Counted from the stretch's first letter, positions 52,619-62,359 are shown. The stretch is 64,000 nt of DNA from Tissierellales bacterium (GCA_030146915.1 JASLAT010000010.1:7217-71216); one strand, 5' to 3'. The notes: generated from the letters alone by a model not told the origin. Numbers and translations: made by a program.

Positions 52619-52643
52619 AAAAAGGCCACTAGGGCAGTGGCCT
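52619..52643 (-). terminator. Terminator/attenuator between rpmH and rnpA
   Basis: Stem AGGCCACT/AGTGGCCT with loop AGGGC (52623-52643) then UUUUUA on the minus strand. It overlaps the rpmH stop codon. It would lower rnpA-yidC expression relative to rpmH. Confidence 0.8.
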
Positions 52644-52776
52644 ATGCAGTTACTCTTTTTCTACCTCTTTGTCTTCTTCTTTTTATAACCGCTCTACCTG
52701 ATTTAGTTTTCATTCTTGCTCTGAATCCGTGTACCTTTTTTCTTTTTCTCTTCTTTGGTTGATATGTTCTTTTCAT
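52642..52776 (-). CDS. rpmH: 50S ribosomal protein L34
   Basis: A 44-residue, very basic protein: MKRTYQPKKRKRKKVHGF, then RARMKTKSGRAVIKRRRQRG, with the standard L34 length and opening. GGAGGTG lies 9 nt before the ATG. It is the first gene of the rpmH-rnpA-yidD-yidC-jag cluster and diverges from the origin region. Confidence 0.98.
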   Translation of the reverse strand: MKRTYQPKKRKRKKVHGFRARMKTKSGRAVIKRRRQRGRKRVTA

Positions 52777-53347
52777 TTTAAATACACCTCCTTAAAGCGT
52801 ATATATAATTGTTCTAATTATATCCTTCATATCAAAATAAGCATATATATACACACTAATATGATTATATTTACTTAAAGAGCTAATGTCAAGAAATATA
52901 TATTTTTTCAATACTTTTAGGGCTCTTTCCATATCTTTTTTTGTTTTTTCTTTCTCCACAATTTATAAAATTTATTTTTTGTTTGTAATGTGGATAACTA
53001 TTGATATATATTTCAAAGTTTGATATCATAAAGTTCCATGTGGATAAGTTTTTTAAAAGTTATTCACAGCCTTACTTATGCACAGATTGTTGATAACTTG
53101 TGTATAAGTGTTCATAATTATCCACATTTAACTAACTAAAAGTCTATTTTTACATATATTTTATTAACATTTAAATTTTTTACTATCTGTTTACTAGTAT
53201 ATATGATTTTTACTTTAAAAAACTAATAACATTTTATCAAGAGCTTATCCACAAATATATAGCTTTATTTTTTTGAACTATTTTTTATATATTTTTAAAA
53301 TAGCTGTTGATAATTCTGTTTATAAGAATAAATAAGGAGGTAATTTT
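52777..53347. other. Origin region upstream of dnaA with a DnaA-box cluster
   Basis: No gene is present here. Perfect DnaA boxes (TTATCCACA or its complement) are at 52989-52997, 53039-53047, 53118-53126 and 53245-53253. One-mismatch boxes are at 53060-53068, 53076-53084, 53088-53096, 53099-53107 and 53305-53313. Most lie within 52989-53126. The rest is AT-rich. This matches the incA/B-type half of a bipartite Firmicute origin and probably also autoregulates dnaA. Promoters for dnaA and rpmH should be here but are not resolved. Confidence 0.92.
53033..53048. other. Near-parS sequence overlapping a DnaA box
   Basis: AGTTCCATGTGGATAA matches the parS of 63526 (TGTTCCATGTGGAACA) at 13 of 16 positions, and its right half contains the perfect DnaA box TGTGGATAA at 53039-53047. 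It may be a fused site or a chance similarity. Confidence 0.4.
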
Positions 53348-54676
53348 ATGGCTTCAAGCCTAGATAATATTTGGAACCAGGTTTTAAATTTAATGAAAGT
53401 CGAATTGACTGAAGTTAGTTTTAATACCTGGTTAAAAACTATTGATCCTATAAGCATTTCAGGAAATAATGTTATACTAGCAGCTCCTAACGAGTTTACT
53501 AGAGGAGTTCTAGTAGGTAGGTATATGAATCTTATTAAATCCGCATTTAAACAAGTTACAGAAACGGATTTTAATATTGAATTTACTGTTCCTGGAGAAC
53601 TTGATGAAATTAAGGAAGAACCTAGCAAGGTAAAAGAGTTTACAGATGATGAAAACTGTAATCTAAATCCTAAATATACCTTTGATAGTTTTGTAATTGG
53701 AAGTAGCAATAGATTTGCTCATGCTGCATCACTTGCTGTTGCTGAAGCACCATCAATGACTTATAATCCTTTATTCATATATGGTGGAGTTGGCCTTGGT
53801 AAAACTCATCTTATGCACGCTATAGGTCACTTTATTTTAGAGCAAAATCCAAACTCTAAAGTAGTTTATGTTTCTTCAGAAAAATTTACGAACGAACTTA
53901 TAAACTCAATTCGCGAATATAGAAATGAAGAGTTTAGAAATAAATATAGAAATGTAGATGTACTTTTAATAGATGATATCCAGTTTATAGCTGGAAAAGA
54001 AGGAACTCAGGAAGAATTTTTCCATACATTTAATGCATTACATGAATCTAATAAACAAATAATAATTTCCAGTGATAGGCCACCTAAAGAAATACCTACT
54101 TTAGAAGATAGGTTAAGATCAAGGTTTGAGTGGGGATTAATAGCAGATATACAGGCTCCTGATCTAGAGACTAGAATTGCTATTTTAAAGAAAAAAGCGA
54201 ATATAGAAAATTTAAAAGTGGATAATGAAGTCCTACTATATATAGCAAGCAAAATAAAATCTAATATAAGAGAGTTAGAAGGTGCCTTAATTAGAATAGT
54301 AGCCTACTCATCTTTAACCAATAGTGAAATTAGTGTTGAATTAGCGGAAGAAGCTCTTAAAGATATTATTTCAGAAAATCAAATTAGAGAAATTACGCCT
54401 AAATTGATAAAAGAAGTTGTAGGTAAGGACTATGGCTTAAGTCTAGAAGATTTTTCATCTAGGAGAAGAACGCATGCTATAGCCTATCCAAGGCAAATAG
54501 CTATGTATCTAACTCGTGAACTAACTGATCTTTCTCTCCCTAAAATAGGAGATGAATTTGGTGGAAGAGATCATACGACTGTTATTCACGCTTATGATAA
54601 AATCTCAGAACAACTTAAAGAGGATAAGGAATTACAAAGAAGATTAGAAAGACTTATAAAAGATATTAAAGGCTAA
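53348..54676 (+). CDS. dnaA: Chromosomal replication initiator DnaA
   Basis: A 442-residue initiator with the four usual domains. The N-terminal domain (1-80) has WNQVLNLMKVELTEVSFNTW. The AAA+ domain has Walker A GGVGLGKT (146-153) and VLLIDDIQFI. The C-terminal HTH carries the signature DFSSRRRTHAIAYPRQIAMY and GGRDHTTVIHAY. It unwinds the origin and loads helicase. GGAGG lies 7 nt before the ATG. DnaA boxes flank the gene on both sides. Confidence 0.99.
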   Translation: MASSLDNIWNQVLNLMKVELTEVSFNTWLKTIDPISISGNNVILAAPNEFTRGVLVGRYMNLIKSAFKQVTETDFNIEFTVPGELDEIKEEPSKVKEFTDDENCNLNPKYTFDSFVIGSSNRFAHAASLAVAEAPSMTYNPLFIYGGVGLGKTHLMHAIGHFILEQNPNSKVVYVSSEKFTNELINSIREYRNEEFRNKYRNVDVLLIDDIQFIAGKEGTQEEFFHTFNALHESNKQIIISSDRPPKEIPTLEDRLRSRFEWGLIADIQAPDLETRIAILKKKANIENLKVDNEVLLYIASKIKSNIRELEGALIRIVAYSSLTNSEISVELAEEALKDIISENQIREITPKLIKEVVGKDYGLSLEDFSSRRRTHAIAYPRQIAMYLTRELTDLSLPKIGDEFGGRDHTTVIHAYDKISEQLKEDKELQRRLERLIKDIKG

Positions 54677-54677
54677 A

Positions 54678-54832
54678 TGTGGATAATTGTTAATAGATTC
54701 TATACTTATACAAAGTTATCAACATGTTATTAAATTAGCTTAAGTTTTATATTTTACTAGCTTACAAGGCTTATCCACATATTAACAAGCCCTACTACTA
54801 GTACTACTAGAATTTATCTTTTATATATTTAT
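54678..54832. other. Second half of oriC with DnaA-trio and unwinding element
   Basis: Between dnaA and dnaN, perfect DnaA boxes lie at 54678-54686 and 54771-54779, and a near box at 54716-54724. Thirteen nt after the last box, TACTACTAGTACTACTAG (54793-54810) forms a run of trinucleotides like the DnaA-trio motif. It is followed by the AT-rich stretch 54811-54832. The order box, GC-containing gap, trios, AT-rich is that of the B. subtilis basal unwinding system. Confidence 0.88.
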
Positions 54833-54845
54833 AAGGAGGCATACA

Positions 54846-55952
54846 ATGAAAATAAAAATTAACCAAAAAGAATTATCAAAACATATAGGAATTGCACAAA
54901 AAGGAATATCAAATAGAACAACATTACAAATATTAAATGGTATCTTATTAGAAACAAATAATGATAAATTAAAAATAACAGCTACAGATTTAGAATTAAG
55001 TGTAGAAACATTTGTAGATTGTAATATAGAAAAAGAAGGATCAGTAGTAATTAACTCTAAAATATTTGGAGATATTATAAGAAAACTACCTAACTCTGTT
55101 ATAGAAATAGAGGTTACAGAAAAAGATGGTAATAAATATATGAATATACAATGTGAGAATTCAGAGTTTAATATAATAGGAAATTCTGCAGATGATTATC
55201 CACAGCTACCTATTATTGTAGAGAAGGAATCATTTAAATTACCTAAAGATATTTTTAAAAATGCTATTAGACAAACTGTATTTGCTGCATCTCAAGAGGA
55301 AACAAGACTTTCTCTTACAGGAGTTTTAATGGAGGTTAAAGAAGGTAACATTTCTTTTGTAGCTCTAGATGGCTTTAGACTAGCTTTAAGAAAGATAAAA
55401 GTTGATTCAGATTTAAATATAAAAATGATAGTTCCAGCCAGAGTACTTTCAGAAGTTAATAAAATTATAGAAGATAATGAGGATTATGTAGAAATTAGCT
55501 ATGAGACAGGACATATATTATTTAATCTAGGAGAAACAACTATTTACTCCAAGTTATTAGAAGGTCAATTCTTTAATTATGAAGATATAATAAGAAAGGA
55601 CCACGAAACAGCCCTAACTGTAAATAAAAGAGATCTTCAAAACTCTCTAGAGAGAGCTTCATTATTAGCTAAAGAAGAAAAAGCAAATCTAATAATTTTA
55701 GAAATAAACCAGTCTGGTATATCCATAAAATCAAAATCAGAAATAGGTAATGTACATGAAGATATAGAAGCTAAGGTTGAAGGTGATAATGTAGATATTG
55801 CTTTTAATGCAAATTACCTTTTAGAAGGTATAAGAACCATTGATTCTGAAGATATAAGTTTAAATTTTATGGGGAATTTAAACCCGTGTATAATGAATCC
55901 AGCGGATGATGAAAACCATATATATTTAGTCCTACCAGTAAGATTAGGATAA
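54846..55952 (+). CDS. dnaN: DNA polymerase III beta sliding clamp
   Basis: A 368-residue clamp of normal length with three clamp repeats. It begins MKIKINQKELSKHIGIAQKG and contains ATDLELSVE and LNFMGNLNPCIMNPADDEN near the end, with the last residues LPVRLG usual for DnaN. It follows oriC directly, with TAAGGAGG before the ATG. Confidence 0.98.
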   Translation: MKIKINQKELSKHIGIAQKGISNRTTLQILNGILLETNNDKLKITATDLELSVETFVDCNIEKEGSVVINSKIFGDIIRKLPNSVIEIEVTEKDGNKYMNIQCENSEFNIIGNSADDYPQLPIIVEKESFKLPKDIFKNAIRQTVFAASQEETRLSLTGVLMEVKEGNISFVALDGFRLALRKIKVDSDLNIKMIVPARVLSEVNKIIEDNEDYVEISYETGHILFNLGETTIYSKLLEGQFFNYEDIIRKDHETALTVNKRDLQNSLERASLLAKEEKANLIILEINQSGISIKSKSEIGNVHEDIEAKVEGDNVDIAFNANYLLEGIRTIDSEDISLNFMGNLNPCIMNPADDENHIYLVLPVRLG

Positions 55953-55965
55953 AGGAGAATAAAAA

Positions 55966-56175
55966 ATGATAGAGGTAAAAATTGATACAGAATTTATTAA
56001 GTTAGGACAATTTTTAAAGTTCATAGGAGAAGTTCAAACTGGCGGAGAAGCCAGTTTTCTTGTCCAGGAAGGATTTATTCAAGTTAATAATGATATATGT
56101 AGGGAAAGAGGAAAAAAGCTTAAAAAAGGCGATTTAGTAGAAATAAAGGATGGAGATGGATATATTGTGATATAA
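55966..56175 (+). CDS. yaaA: S4-domain protein YaaA
   Basis: A 69-residue protein made of one S4 RNA-binding domain: IKLGQFLKFIGEVQTGGEA, then FLVQEGFIQVNN and RGKKLKKGDLVEI. The dnaN-yaaA-recF order is widespread in Firmicutes. A role with ribosomes or RNA is likely but not established. It lies 13 nt after dnaN. Confidence 0.93.
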   Translation: MIEVKIDTEFIKLGQFLKFIGEVQTGGEASFLVQEGFIQVNNDICRERGKKLKKGDLVEIKDGDGYIVI

Positions 56176-56200
56176 TATAAATGTCTGAGGAGTGTTAGAG

Positions 56201-57322
56201 TTGAATATAAAAAATATAAGACTTATAAATTTTAGAAACTATCTAAATTTAGATTTAGAACTTAATAGCAAGATAAATATTTTCATAGGTAAAAACGCTC
56301 AGGGCAAGACAAATTTATTAGAAGCAATATATGTATGTGCAAGGGCTAGATCCTTTAGAACTAATAGTCAAAGAGAGATGATTAATTTTGAAAAATCTCA
56401 GGCTTATTTGGCAGCTAATTTAAATATAGATGACTATAAAAGATTAGTAGAAATAAAATTAGATAGAAGAGGTAGTAAAAGTATAAAAATAAATAAAAAC
56501 CTAGTAGATAGCACTAAGGATTTAAATAGTGGATTAAATGTAGTTGTTTTTTCTCCCGATGATCTATCTTTGGTTAAGGAAGGACCTTATATAAGGAGGG
56601 ACTTTCTTGATCTTGAGATTTCTCAAATCAAACCTGTATATAGTTATAACATAAAAAGATATAAAAAAATTTTATATCAGAGAAATAATATTTTAAAATC
56701 ACATAGACCTTATAAAGAGAAGGAAGATCTTTTAGATATTTTTGATAGGCAACTTGTAGCTACAGGAGCTGTAGTTATTAAGGAAAGAGCTGAATATATA
56801 AAAGATCTTTCTAACCTTGCAAGCCAAGTGCATAAAAAAGTTTCTAATTCAAATGAACTATTAGAACTTGAATATCTAACGAATGTTGAACTTGGAGAAG
56901 ATTTAAGGGAAATTGAGATAAATTATTATAGAAAACTTAAGGAAAACCTTAAGCAGGATATAGAAACAACAAATACTTCAATAGGGCCTCATAGAGATGA
57001 TATGAAGGTGCTTATAAATAAAAAAGACGCAAGAGTTTATGGTTCACAAGGTCAGCAAAGGACGTCAGTTTTATCTATAAAGCTATCAGAGGTTGAATTA
57101 ATAAAACAAGAGAGAGGTAGCTATCCTGTTTTACTTTTGGATGATGTCTTCTCTGAGTTAGATAGGGAAAGAAGATCATATTTAATTAAATCTTTAAAAA
57201 ATATACAGACAATAATAACAGTTACTGATAGTTTAAATTTAGATGAAATGAAGGATATGGATAAGTCAGTATTCTATGTAGATGATGGAAAATTAAAAAA
57301 GGAAGATAGATATGATTCTTAA
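56201..57322 (+). CDS. recF: DNA replication and repair protein RecF
   Basis: A 373-residue SMC-like ATPase with P-loop GKNAQGKTN and the signature GSQGQQRTSVLSIKL, then Walker B PVLLLDDVFSELD. It loads RecA at gaps. I chose TTG at 56201, with GAGGAG 8 nt upstream; the in-frame GTG at 56192 is inside that Shine-Dalgarno. The resulting opening, MNIKNIRLINFRNY, is typical of RecF. Confidence 0.96.
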   Translation: MNIKNIRLINFRNYLNLDLELNSKINIFIGKNAQGKTNLLEAIYVCARARSFRTNSQREMINFEKSQAYLAANLNIDDYKRLVEIKLDRRGSKSIKINKNLVDSTKDLNSGLNVVVFSPDDLSLVKEGPYIRRDFLDLEISQIKPVYSYNIKRYKKILYQRNNILKSHRPYKEKEDLLDIFDRQLVATGAVVIKERAEYIKDLSNLASQVHKKVSNSNELLELEYLTNVELGEDLREIEINYYRKLKENLKQDIETTNTSIGPHRDDMKVLINKKDARVYGSQGQQRTSVLSIKLSEVELIKQERGSYPVLLLDDVFSELDRERRSYLIKSLKNIQTIITVTDSLNLDEMKDMDKSVFYVDDGKLKKEDRYDS

Positions 57323-57563
57323 TATAGGTGAAGATAGGTATCTTTTAAAAGAAGATTTAATTTGCATTGTTTCAAGCGATAGTGTAGCTAAGAGCGATAG
57401 CTTGAAGGATTTTATAGCGGCTAATTTAAATTTAGATTGTATTGACCTTGAAAAGGTTGAAAGTTTTATCTTAATAGATAGGGACGGTAGTGTAGAAGTA
57501 GAAACTTCAAGTGTATCCTCTAAAACATTAGAGCAAAGATATAATTTGAATAGATGGAGGTAG
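57312..57563 (+). CDS. RemA/RemB-like (DUF370) regulatory protein
   Basis: An 83-residue protein at the place of B. subtilis yaaB/remB, between recF and gyrB. The opening MILNIGEDRYLLKEDLICI and the closing SKTLEQRYNL fit the extracellular matrix regulatory family (DUF370). It overlaps the end of recF by 11 nt. Its activity in this organism is unknown. Confidence 0.8.
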   Translation: MILNIGEDRYLLKEDLICIVSSDSVAKSDSLKDFIAANLNLDCIDLEKVESFILIDRDGSVEVETSSVSSKTLEQRYNLNRWR

Positions 57564-57569
57564 TATTAT

Positions 57570-59477
57570 ATGGCTAATTCAAAAAAGAGACAGTATACAG
57601 CCAGTGAAATACAGGTTTTAGAGGGATTAGAGCCTGTAAGAAAAAGACCAGGTATGTATATAGGTAGTACAGGTCCAGCAGGACTTCATCATTTAGTTTA
57701 TGAAGTAGTGGACAATAGTATAGATGAAGCTTTAGCAGGTATGTGTGACACAATAGAAGTTAGTATAGGAAAAGATAATTCTATAAAAGTAATAGATAAT
57801 GGTAGTGGTATTCCAGTAGAGAAACATTCACAAACAGGAAAATCAACATTAGAGACAGTATTAACTATACTTCATGCTGGTGGTAAGTTTGATAGTGATG
57901 CCTACCAAGTATCAGGTGGTTTGCATGGTGTAGGTATATCGGTTGTAAATGCTTTATCAGAATGGTTAATTGCAAGAGTTGAAAGAGATGGAAAGATATA
58001 TGAACAAAAGTTTTCTAGAGGAGTTGCAACTAGTGAATTAGAAGTTGTAGGTTCTAGTGATGAAACTGGTACATCTATAGAATTTAAGCCAGATGCTGAA
58101 ATTTTTGAAGATACGGTGTATAGTTTTGAGACTTTAGAAAAAAGATTTAGAGAAATGGCATTTTTAAATAAAAATGTAAGAATTGATTTAAAAGATGAAA
58201 GAAATGATAACTTTGTTAGTTTTCATTATGAAGGTGGAATAAAGTCTTTTGTTGAATATATTAATAGGAATAAGACACCTATACAAAAAGATATAATTTA
58301 TTTTGAGGTTTTAAAAGATGAAACAATAGTTGAATTAGCTCTTCAGTATACAGATAGTTACTCTGAAAACATACATACTTTTGCTAATAATATAAACACA
58401 GAAGAAGGTGGTACACATCTATCTGGTTTAAGAACTGCATTAACAAGAGTAATAAATGATTATGGTAGAGAGTTTAAGTTTATAAAAGAGGGAGAAGACA
58501 ATTTAACTGGTGATGATGTAAGAGAGGGCTTAACAGGGGTTTTATCTGTAAAGTTAAAAGAACCTCAATTTGAGGGACAAACTAAAGCCAAACTTGGAAA
58601 TAGTGAGACTCGTGGAATAGTTGAATCATCCACTTATGAATATTTAAAAAGTTATTTAGAGGAAAATCCTTCTGAGGCTAAACTTATTTTAGAAAAAGCC
58701 ATATCCTCTAGAAGGGCTAGAGAGGCTGCTAGAAAGGCAAGAGACTTAACAAGAAGAAAGTCTATTTTAGAAAGTACGACTTTACCAGGCAAATTATCAG
58801 ATTGTCAAAGTACAGATGTAGAAGATACAGAGATTTATCTAGTGGAGGGAGACTCTGCTGGTGGTACAGCTAAGATGGGTAGAGACAGGAGATTTCAAGC
58901 TATCTTACCTCTAAAGGGTAAGATTATGAATGTTGAGAAGGCAAGGTTAGACAGAATACTAAATTCTGAAGAGATCAGAAATATGATTACTGCCTTTGGA
59001 ACAGGAATTGGAGAAGAATTTGACATATCTAAATTAAGATATGGAAAAATAATAATAATGACGGATGCTGATGTTGACGGTGCTCATATAAGTACCTTAC
59101 TTTTAACCTTCTTCTATAGATATATGCCAGAATTAATAGAAAGAGGACATATATACTTAGCACAACCTCCATTATATAAAGTTAGTAGAGGTAGAAAAGA
59201 AATATATGCTTATGATGACGAAGAGTTAAGGGAAGCTATAAAAGAACTAGGAGTTGAGAATCCTACAATTCAAAGATATAAAGGTCTTGGAGAGATGGAT
59301 CATGTTCAGCTTTGGGATACTACTATGGATCCTGAAAAAAGAGTTCTTTTAAAGGTTAATATATATGATGCTGTTGAAGCAGATAAGGTATTTACAACTC
59401 TTATGGGTGAGAAGGTTGAACCTAGAAGAGAATTTATTGAAGAAAATGCAAAATTTGTAGAAAACTTAGATATATAG
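57570..59477 (+). CDS. gyrB: DNA gyrase subunit B
   Basis: A 635-residue type IIA topoisomerase subunit. The GHKL ATPase domain has EVVDNSIDEALAG and the ATP lid GGKFDSDAYQVSGGLHGVG. The Toprim domain has EGDSAGG and DADVDGAHI. The C-terminus ends in the usual QRYKGLGEMD region. It forms the gyrase with GyrA, downstream by 10 nt. GGAGG is before the ATG. Confidence 0.98.
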   Translation: MANSKKRQYTASEIQVLEGLEPVRKRPGMYIGSTGPAGLHHLVYEVVDNSIDEALAGMCDTIEVSIGKDNSIKVIDNGSGIPVEKHSQTGKSTLETVLTILHAGGKFDSDAYQVSGGLHGVGISVVNALSEWLIARVERDGKIYEQKFSRGVATSELEVVGSSDETGTSIEFKPDAEIFEDTVYSFETLEKRFREMAFLNKNVRIDLKDERNDNFVSFHYEGGIKSFVEYINRNKTPIQKDIIYFEVLKDETIVELALQYTDSYSENIHTFANNINTEEGGTHLSGLRTALTRVINDYGREFKFIKEGEDNLTGDDVREGLTGVLSVKLKEPQFEGQTKAKLGNSETRGIVESSTYEYLKSYLEENPSEAKLILEKAISSRRAREAARKARDLTRRKSILESTTLPGKLSDCQSTDVEDTEIYLVEGDSAGGTAKMGRDRRFQAILPLKGKIMNVEKARLDRILNSEEIRNMITAFGTGIGEEFDISKLRYGKIIIMTDADVDGAHISTLLLTFFYRYMPELIERGHIYLAQPPLYKVSRGRKEIYAYDDEELREAIKELGVENPTIQRYKGLGEMDHVQLWDTTMDPEKRVLLKVNIYDAVEADKVFTTLMGEKVEPRREFIEENAKFVENLDI

Positions 59478-59487
59478 GAGGTATAGT

Positions 59488-61980
59488 ATGGATCTAAATA
59501 AATCAGATAAGATTATAGATATAGATATTAACAAAGAGATGAAAACCTCCTACTTAGATTATGCTATGAGTGTTATAGTTAGTCGTGCATTACCAGATGT
59601 AAGAGATGGGCTAAAACCAGTGCATAGAAGAATTATATATGCTATGGATGAATTAGGTATGCTTCCTAACAAGCCTTATAGAAAATCTGCAAGACTAGTA
59701 GGAGATGTACTGGGTAAGTATCACCCACATGGAGATTCATCTGTATATGAGGCAATGGTTAGATTAGCACAGGAATTTAGTACTAGATATTTACTAGTAG
59801 ATGGACATGGTAACTTTGGATCAATTGATGGTGATGGAGCAGCCGCAATGCGTTATACAGAGGCTAGGATGGCTCCTTTATCCTTAGAGCTATTAAGAGA
59901 CTTAAATAAAGACACAGTAGACTACAGATTAAACTTTGATGAAACTATGAAAGAGCCAAAAGTTCTACCAAGTAGATTTCCTAACCTACTAGTTAATGGT
60001 TCCTCAGGTATAGCAGTAGGTATGGCTACTAATATACCACCACATAATTTAACTGAGGTTATAAATGGCCTTATCCTTATGATAGATGAGGAAGATGTTA
60101 CTGTTGAAGATTTAATGGAAGAAATACAGGGACCAGATTTTCCAACAGGAGCAAAAATATTAGGAAAAGAAGGAATAAGATCAGCTTATAGAACAGGAAG
60201 AGGTAGAATTCTAATAAGGGCACAGGCAGATATAGAAGAAAATGATAAGGGTAGGAGTAAAATTGTTGTTACAGAGCTTCCTTATCAGGTTAATAAGTCT
60301 AGATTAATTCAAAGAATGGCTGAATTAGTTAGGGAAAAACGCTTAGAAGGAATAACTAATATAAGAGATGAGTCAGATAGAGAAGGAATCAGATTAGTTA
60401 TAGAAGTATCTAGAGATGCTAATGCTGAAATAGTTTTAAATAATCTTTATAAACATACACAACTTCAAGTAACTTTTGGAGCTATAATGCTTGCATTAGT
60501 AGATGATGAACCAAGGGTTTTAAATTTAAAGGAAATGATGGAATACTATTTAGATCATCAGGTTGAAATAGTAAGGAGAAGAACCCAATTTGATTTAGAT
60601 AAAGCAGAAGCTCGTGCTCATATAGTAGAGGGTTTAAGAATAGCTCAAGAAAACATTGATGACATTTTGGAGATAATTAGATCTTCTGATACTGATAATT
60701 TAGCATCAGATATATTAGAAGAAAAATACGAACTTAGCGAAGAACAATCTAAGGCTATTTTAGATATGAGACTTAGAAGACTTACTGGTTTAGAAAGAGG
60801 AAAGTTAGATCAAGAATACTCTGAGTTAAGAGAAACTATAGGAGAGTTAAAATCTGTTTTAGCTAGTGAACAAGCTATACTTGCTATAATTAGAGAAGAA
60901 TTATTAGAAGTTAAAGATAAGTATGGTGATGAGAGAAGGTCTAAGATAGTACCTTATGCTGGTGAAATAATACTAGAAGATATGATAGAGGAAGAAGATG
61001 TAGTATTAACTTTAACTCACTTTGGCTATATAAAAAGAATGCCAGAGGCACTTTACAGAACCCAAAGAAGAGGAGGAAGAGGAGTTACAGCCTTAACAAC
61101 TAGGGATCAGGATTTTGTTGAAAATCTTTATATAACATCTACACATGATACTATATTATTCTTTACAAATTTAGGAAAGGTTTATTCTTTAAGGGCTTTT
61201 GAGATACCGGAGTCAGGTAGACAGGCTAGAGGAACAGCAATTATTAATCTTTTGCAGCTAGATGAAAATGAGAGAGTAACTGCTATGATACCTATAGAAA
61301 AAAATGTTGAAGAGGACAGTTTAATATTTTTAACTAAAAAAGGTTTAACTAAGAGAGTTATGTTAGATAACTTTGAAAATATTAGAGTAAGTGGAATAAT
61401 AGCTATTGGCCTTAAAGAAGATGATGAACTTATACAAGTTAGGAAGACGGATGGTAATAAAGATGTTATAATAGTAACTGAAAAGGGAAAAGCTATAAGA
61501 TTTAATGAAAATGATGTTAGAGTTATGGGTAGAACAGCTATGGGAGTAATAGGAATTAGACTAGCTGACGATGATCAGGTAGTTTCTATGGAAGTAGCAG
61601 AAGAAAATGACACAAGGGACCTTCTTACAATTTCAGAAAAAGGGTTTGGTAAGAAAACTAAACTTACAGAATATAATAGTCAGTCTAGAGCAGGACTAGG
61701 AGTTTTAACTTATAATATAAGAGAAAAAACTGGAGATTTAGTATCAGCTAAGATTGTTAGTGAAGAGGATGACATAATGATAATTACTCTTGAGGGAATA
61801 ATTATCAGAATACCATCATCAGGAATATCAAGAATGGGTAGAAATACTCAAGGAGTAACTTTAATTAAAGTTTCTGATGATGATAAGGTTGTTGCTTTAG
61901 CTAAGTATGAAGAAGATGATGAGAAGTTAAACTCAAATGAAGAAGGTAGTAAAGTTACTGAAGAAGTAAATATAGATTAG
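59488..61980 (+). CDS. gyrA: DNA gyrase subunit A
   Basis: An 830-residue subunit. The active-site Tyr123 is in AAMRYTEARM, and the quinolone region HPHGDSSVYEAM keeps Ser84 and Glu88, the residues usually changed in resistant strains. The GyrA box QRRGGRG at 526-532 identifies gyrase rather than topoisomerase IV. Six beta-propeller repeats follow, and the end is acidic. GGAGG lies before the ATG. Confidence 0.98.
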   Translation: MDLNKSDKIIDIDINKEMKTSYLDYAMSVIVSRALPDVRDGLKPVHRRIIYAMDELGMLPNKPYRKSARLVGDVLGKYHPHGDSSVYEAMVRLAQEFSTRYLLVDGHGNFGSIDGDGAAAMRYTEARMAPLSLELLRDLNKDTVDYRLNFDETMKEPKVLPSRFPNLLVNGSSGIAVGMATNIPPHNLTEVINGLILMIDEEDVTVEDLMEEIQGPDFPTGAKILGKEGIRSAYRTGRGRILIRAQADIEENDKGRSKIVVTELPYQVNKSRLIQRMAELVREKRLEGITNIRDESDREGIRLVIEVSRDANAEIVLNNLYKHTQLQVTFGAIMLALVDDEPRVLNLKEMMEYYLDHQVEIVRRRTQFDLDKAEARAHIVEGLRIAQENIDDILEIIRSSDTDNLASDILEEKYELSEEQSKAILDMRLRRLTGLERGKLDQEYSELRETIGELKSVLASEQAILAIIREELLEVKDKYGDERRSKIVPYAGEIILEDMIEEEDVVLTLTHFGYIKRMPEALYRTQRRGGRGVTALTTRDQDFVENLYITSTHDTILFFTNLGKVYSLRAFEIPESGRQARGTAIINLLQLDENERVTAMIPIEKNVEEDSLIFLTKKGLTKRVMLDNFENIRVSGIIAIGLKEDDELIQVRKTDGNKDVIIVTEKGKAIRFNENDVRVMGRTAMGVIGIRLADDDQVVSMEVAEENDTRDLLTISEKGFGKKTKLTEYNSQSRAGLGVLTYNIREKTGDLVSAKIVSEEDDIMIITLEGIIIRIPSSGISRMGRNTQGVTLIKVSDDDKVVALAKYEEDDEKLNSNEEGSKVTEEVNID

Positions 61981-61984
61981 GAAT

Positions 61985-62010
61985 AAAGATAGACTCTAGG
62001 TCTATCTTTA
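61985..62010 (+). terminator. Hairpin after gyrA
   Basis: Perfect stem AAAGATAGAC/GTCTATCTTT with loop TCTAG. The following U run is short, so termination may be partial and some readthrough into rsbV is possible. Confidence 0.65.
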
Positions 62011-62029
62011 CATTTAAGGAGGTATATTA

Positions 62030-62359
62030 ATGGATTTAAAAATTGACTTTAATGACAAAAAAGAAGAGTGGCAGGTATATCCTAGGGAGGATATAGACAT
62101 ATATACTTCAGACAAATTTAAGGATAGGGTTCTAGAGTCTTTTAGGGAAAATGAAAAAGATATCCTAATAGATGGTAGGGATCTAAGCTATGTTGATAGT
62201 ACAGGGTTAGGAGCTTTGATATATATTCTTAAAGAAATAAAAGAAAAGGGTTATAAGCTACATTTAACTAATATCAAACCTAACATATTAAAATTGTTAG
62301 AAATAACAGAGCTTGATAAAGTATTTAATATGAGGGGGGATTTTGGTGGTCAAGGATAA
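62030..62359 (+). CDS. rsbV: Anti-sigma factor antagonist, STAS domain (RsbV/SpoIIAA-like)
   Basis: A 109-residue STAS protein. The phospho-acceptor Ser57 lies in the motif VDSTGLGAL. In the unphosphorylated form such a protein binds its anti-sigma kinase and frees the sigma factor. It is followed by an RsbW-like kinase and a sigma-B/F/G-type sigma factor, each overlapping the previous gene, so the module is complete. The symbol is given by analogy. Confidence 0.88.
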   Translation: MDLKIDFNDKKEEWQVYPREDIDIYTSDKFKDRVLESFRENEKDILIDGRDLSYVDSTGLGALIYILKEIKEKGYKLHLTNIKPNILKLLEITELDKVFNMRGDFGGQG

